Assembly (NCBI GenBank): GCA_002483345.1
Contig: DLHS01000016.1
Location: forward strand, 271,177 to 335,176
Length of the DNA: 64,000 nucleotides
From: Bacteroidetes bacterium UBA7662
Lineage (GTDB): Bacteria > Bacteroidota > Bacteroidia > UBA7662
Reading direction: 5' to 3'
Below the pieces are notes generated by a model that saw only the letters and a program-made list of their open reading frames with translations, searched no databases and was not told where the DNA came from. Numbering within the stretch: the stretch's first letter is position 1; each line of letters begins with the position of its first letter. This document shows, in pieces, positions 62,303 through 64,000 of this stretch. The translations under genes and the position numbers were made by a program.

Positions 62303-63016
62303 ATGGACTGCCTGATTGTCGACGATGACATCCTATCCCGCAAGGTGCTTAAACGTTTTATTGAGCAGACCGACTTCCTCAGCTCGGCGAAAGAGTGCGG
62401 CAGCGCCATAGAGGCGAATCGTTACCTCATGTCGAACACGACGGATTTACTGTTTCTCGACGTGGAAATGCCTGGCATGACAGGCCTCGAGCTCATCAGC
62501 ATACTCCGCGAAAAACCCCAGATCATACTCGTATCCAGCAAAAAAGAATATGCCGTCGATGCTTTCGACAACGATGCCATCGATTATCTCGTAAAACCTG
62601 TTTCCTACGCCCGTTTCCTGAAAGCCTGCCAGAAAGCCTATCAACTACGCGAGGAAGAGAAAAAGGCACCCGATACCGGAAAAAATAAGGAACTGGAATA
62701 CATCTTCCTGAAAGTAGATGCAAGCTGGCTCAAACTGCAGCTTTCAGATGTACTGTATGTGCAGGCTTTGGCCGATTATGTTTGTATCTACGCCAAAGCC
62801 GGCCCGGAAGTAAAAAGATATGTGATTCACTCTACCATGAAAGCAGTGGAGAAAAAGCTGATTGGTGAAAATTTTGTGCGGGTTCACCGCTCGTTTATAG
62901 TAAATACCCACAACGTGTCATCCTTCAGCAGCGACACCCTTTTTATTGCAGATAAGCAGGTCCCGGTAGGCATTACCTACAAGAACACCGTCATGCTGCT
63001 GATGGGAAAAGGCTGA
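62303..63016 (+). CDS. LytTR-family response regulator
   Basis: The protein has 237 residues: an N-terminal receiver domain (DCLIVDDD, phosphoacceptor D53 in LFLDVEMPG, conserved Lys in YLVKPVSYA) and a C-terminal LytTR DNA-binding domain (about 130-235, DVLYVQALADYVCIY, FVRVHRSFIVN). LytTR regulators in Bacteroidota often pair with a LytS-like kinase. None is next to this gene, so its partner must lie elsewhere. It is divergent from the M16 operon. Confidence 0.93.
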   Translation: MDCLIVDDDILSRKVLKRFIEQTDFLSSAKECGSAIEANRYLMSNTTDLLFLDVEMPGMTGLELISILREKPQIILVSSKKEYAVDAFDNDAIDYLVKPVSYARFLKACQKAYQLREEEKKAPDTGKNKELEYIFLKVDASWLKLQLSDVLYVQALADYVCIYAKAGPEVKRYVIHSTMKAVEKKLIGENFVRVHRSFIVNTHNVSSFSSDTLFIADKQVPVGITYKNTVMLLMGKG

Positions 63017-63030
63017 AGGCTTGTCGCTGG

Positions 63031-63924
63031 CTACATCAGCATAATGCTGGCCACACCCGTAAGTATCAGTATTTTTAAGACATTGTTTACCCGGCCAAAA
63101 TGCGCCGGCTTGACCGCTCTCCGGATTAAAAACGCGGTGTAACTAAGTATCATACCGCAAAAGACGAAATACCAGCCCATGCCTGCCAGCGGAATGGTGA
63201 GATACAACAACGCAAAAGGCAGTACACTCGACAACATGAGGGCATACAGCAATATTTTAGTCTTGCGCATACCGTAAACCACCGGGAAGGTTTGGTAGCC
63301 GTAAATCAGATCTCCCTTAACAGCTTCCAGGTCTTTTACAATCTCCCGGATCAGGGTAATGAGCACAATAAAAATGGCGTACACCAGTATCACCTGATTT
63401 ACAAAGCCATAATAAACACACACGGCAAAAAAGGCCGCCACAGTCAGTGTTGCGGCGGCAAAATTTCCGAGAAGGGGTTTCTTTTTGAGCTTATGGGAGT
63501 AGAACCACAGCCCGAAAGCAAAAAGGGCATTGAACACAACAAGTTGGGGCTTCAAAGCCAGGCTCAGCAGCAATGCCAGCAGATTGACGACGAGATAGCC
63601 CCTTATGGCAAAAACCTTGCTCAGCACCCGTCCTACGATGACTTCCTGCGGCCGGTTTGCCAGGTCCTTTTCAACATCGTAAAAGGCATTGATGATATAA
63701 CCACCCGCAATGATGAGTCCGGTAGCACTCACTACCCCGAAAAGCCGCGGATCAAATAAAATGTGGTACCAAACCGCTTCGTGGTTAAGTATAAAATAGG
63801 CCGCCAGGTATTGGGCAATGGCTACCACCAGCAGGTTATACCAGCGAACAAGGGATAAAAAAACTAAAAAACGGATGAGACCTCTTCTTTGTGTCTCCGA
63901 AAAAATATGGATGTTGCCGGCCAC
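63031..63924 (-). CDS. UbiA-family prenyltransferase (geranylgeranylglycerol-phosphate-type)
   Basis: The protein has 297 residues from GTG 63924 and about eight or nine helices. The two Asp-rich prenyl-diphosphate motifs are visible: NAFYDVEKDLANRP (NDxxD-type) and the second, DLEAVKGDLIYGY. Bacteroidota carry UbiA members related to archaeal geranylgeranylglyceryl phosphate synthase partners; menaquinone (MenA-like) or other prenyl acceptors are also possible. It is preceded after 3 bases by the end of another gene on the same strand. Confidence 0.88.
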   Translation of the reverse strand: MAGNIHIFSETQRRGLIRFLVFLSLVRWYNLLVVAIAQYLAAYFILNHEAVWYHILFDPRLFGVVSATGLIIAGGYIINAFYDVEKDLANRPQEVIVGRVLSKVFAIRGYLVVNLLALLLSLALKPQLVVFNALFAFGLWFYSHKLKKKPLLGNFAAATLTVAAFFAVCVYYGFVNQVILVYAIFIVLITLIREIVKDLEAVKGDLIYGYQTFPVVYGMRKTKILLYALMLSSVLPFALLYLTIPLAGMGWYFVFCGMILSYTAFLIRRAVKPAHFGRVNNVLKILILTGVASIMLM

Positions 63925-63927
63925 CGG

Positions 63928-64000
63928 TCAGAAGCGATAAATCACCTCAAGCTCGTAATCCTTCAACATCTTTCTGGCCTTTTCATAATCCCGGGTAAAG
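63928..64000 (-). CDS. C-terminal end of an unidentified protein, cut by window edge
   Basis: The last 23 residues and the stop codon of a minus-strand gene, with lysine- and arginine-rich charged sequence ending YELEVIYRF. The stop is 3 bases before the UbiA start, so the two form an operon. Too short to assign. Confidence 0.6.
   Translation of the reverse strand, partial: FTRDYEKARKMLKDYELEVIYRF

Noticed and set aside
1..64000. Insertion sequences, prophage or integrative element
   Set aside because: No transposase, integrase, phage structural or conjugation gene was found. Only small non-coding repeats are present.

Overview
The window looks like chromosome from a member of the Bacteroidota, most likely a Saprospiria/Lewinella-like lineage; the rank below phylum is a guess from gene content. 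Support comes from Bacteroidota-typical families (GSCFA, DUF4199, DUF2490, HTTM, orphan LytTR regulator, free-standing TonB C-terminal domain), from promoters of the form TTTG/TTG-N19-TAnnTTTG (clear at the tRNA-Ser and the trp operon), from weak or absent Shine-Dalgarno sequences, and from Bacteroidota-like gene lengths. About 60 protein genes, one tRNA and a trp leader peptide are supported. There is no rRNA, insertion sequence, prophage or CRISPR array.

Layout. 1-1.5 kb: a 150-bp direct repeat, a carboxymuconolactone decarboxylase-like protein and Fe/Mn superoxide dismutase, separated by a long inverted-repeat element. 1.6-9.7 kb: secreted LTxxQ and MORN-type proteins, DoxX, an alpha/beta hydrolase, an HTTM membrane protein, DNA polymerase I, and a membrane-anchored OmpR-type regulator divergent from a TonB-C protein. 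10.7-11 kb: heptamer tandem repeats. 11-24 kb: NhaC-type antiporter, an MBOAT/AlgX-like O-acylation pair, GNAT, small membrane proteins, a serine hydrolase, an FMN GltB-like protein, a Gre-like factor, DUF4199, a Rieske oxygenase, GSCFA and tRNA-Ser(CGA). 24.9-34.1 kb: aspartate kinase facing a complete trpEGDCFBA-aroF operon with its own Trp-codon leader peptide and attenuator.

34.3-44.4 kb: GNAT, S41 protease, TauE/SafE exporter, then dabA-dabB-sulP-DUF2490, a probable inorganic-carbon uptake cluster. 44.6-47.9 kb: a metal ABC importer compressed into two polypeptides, one joining substrate-binding protein, membrane anchor and ATPase, the other joining permease and a DtxR/MntR-type repressor. 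A DtxR-like palindrome sits in its promoter. 48-64 kb: 2OG-Fe oxygenase, chromate transporter, kbl, idi with an M23 peptidase, CaiB-type CoA transferase, queA, obg, adk, a probable zeta-type toxin pair, a processing/peptidoglycan operon (M16, O-methyltransferase, glucosaminidase-LysM, hpt), a LytTR regulator and a UbiA prenyltransferase.

The most interesting items are the two-fusion metal importer with a membrane-tethered metalloregulator, the trp attenuator, and a family of dispersed palindromic elements. One copy of that family supplies the stop codons of both converging genes it separates.
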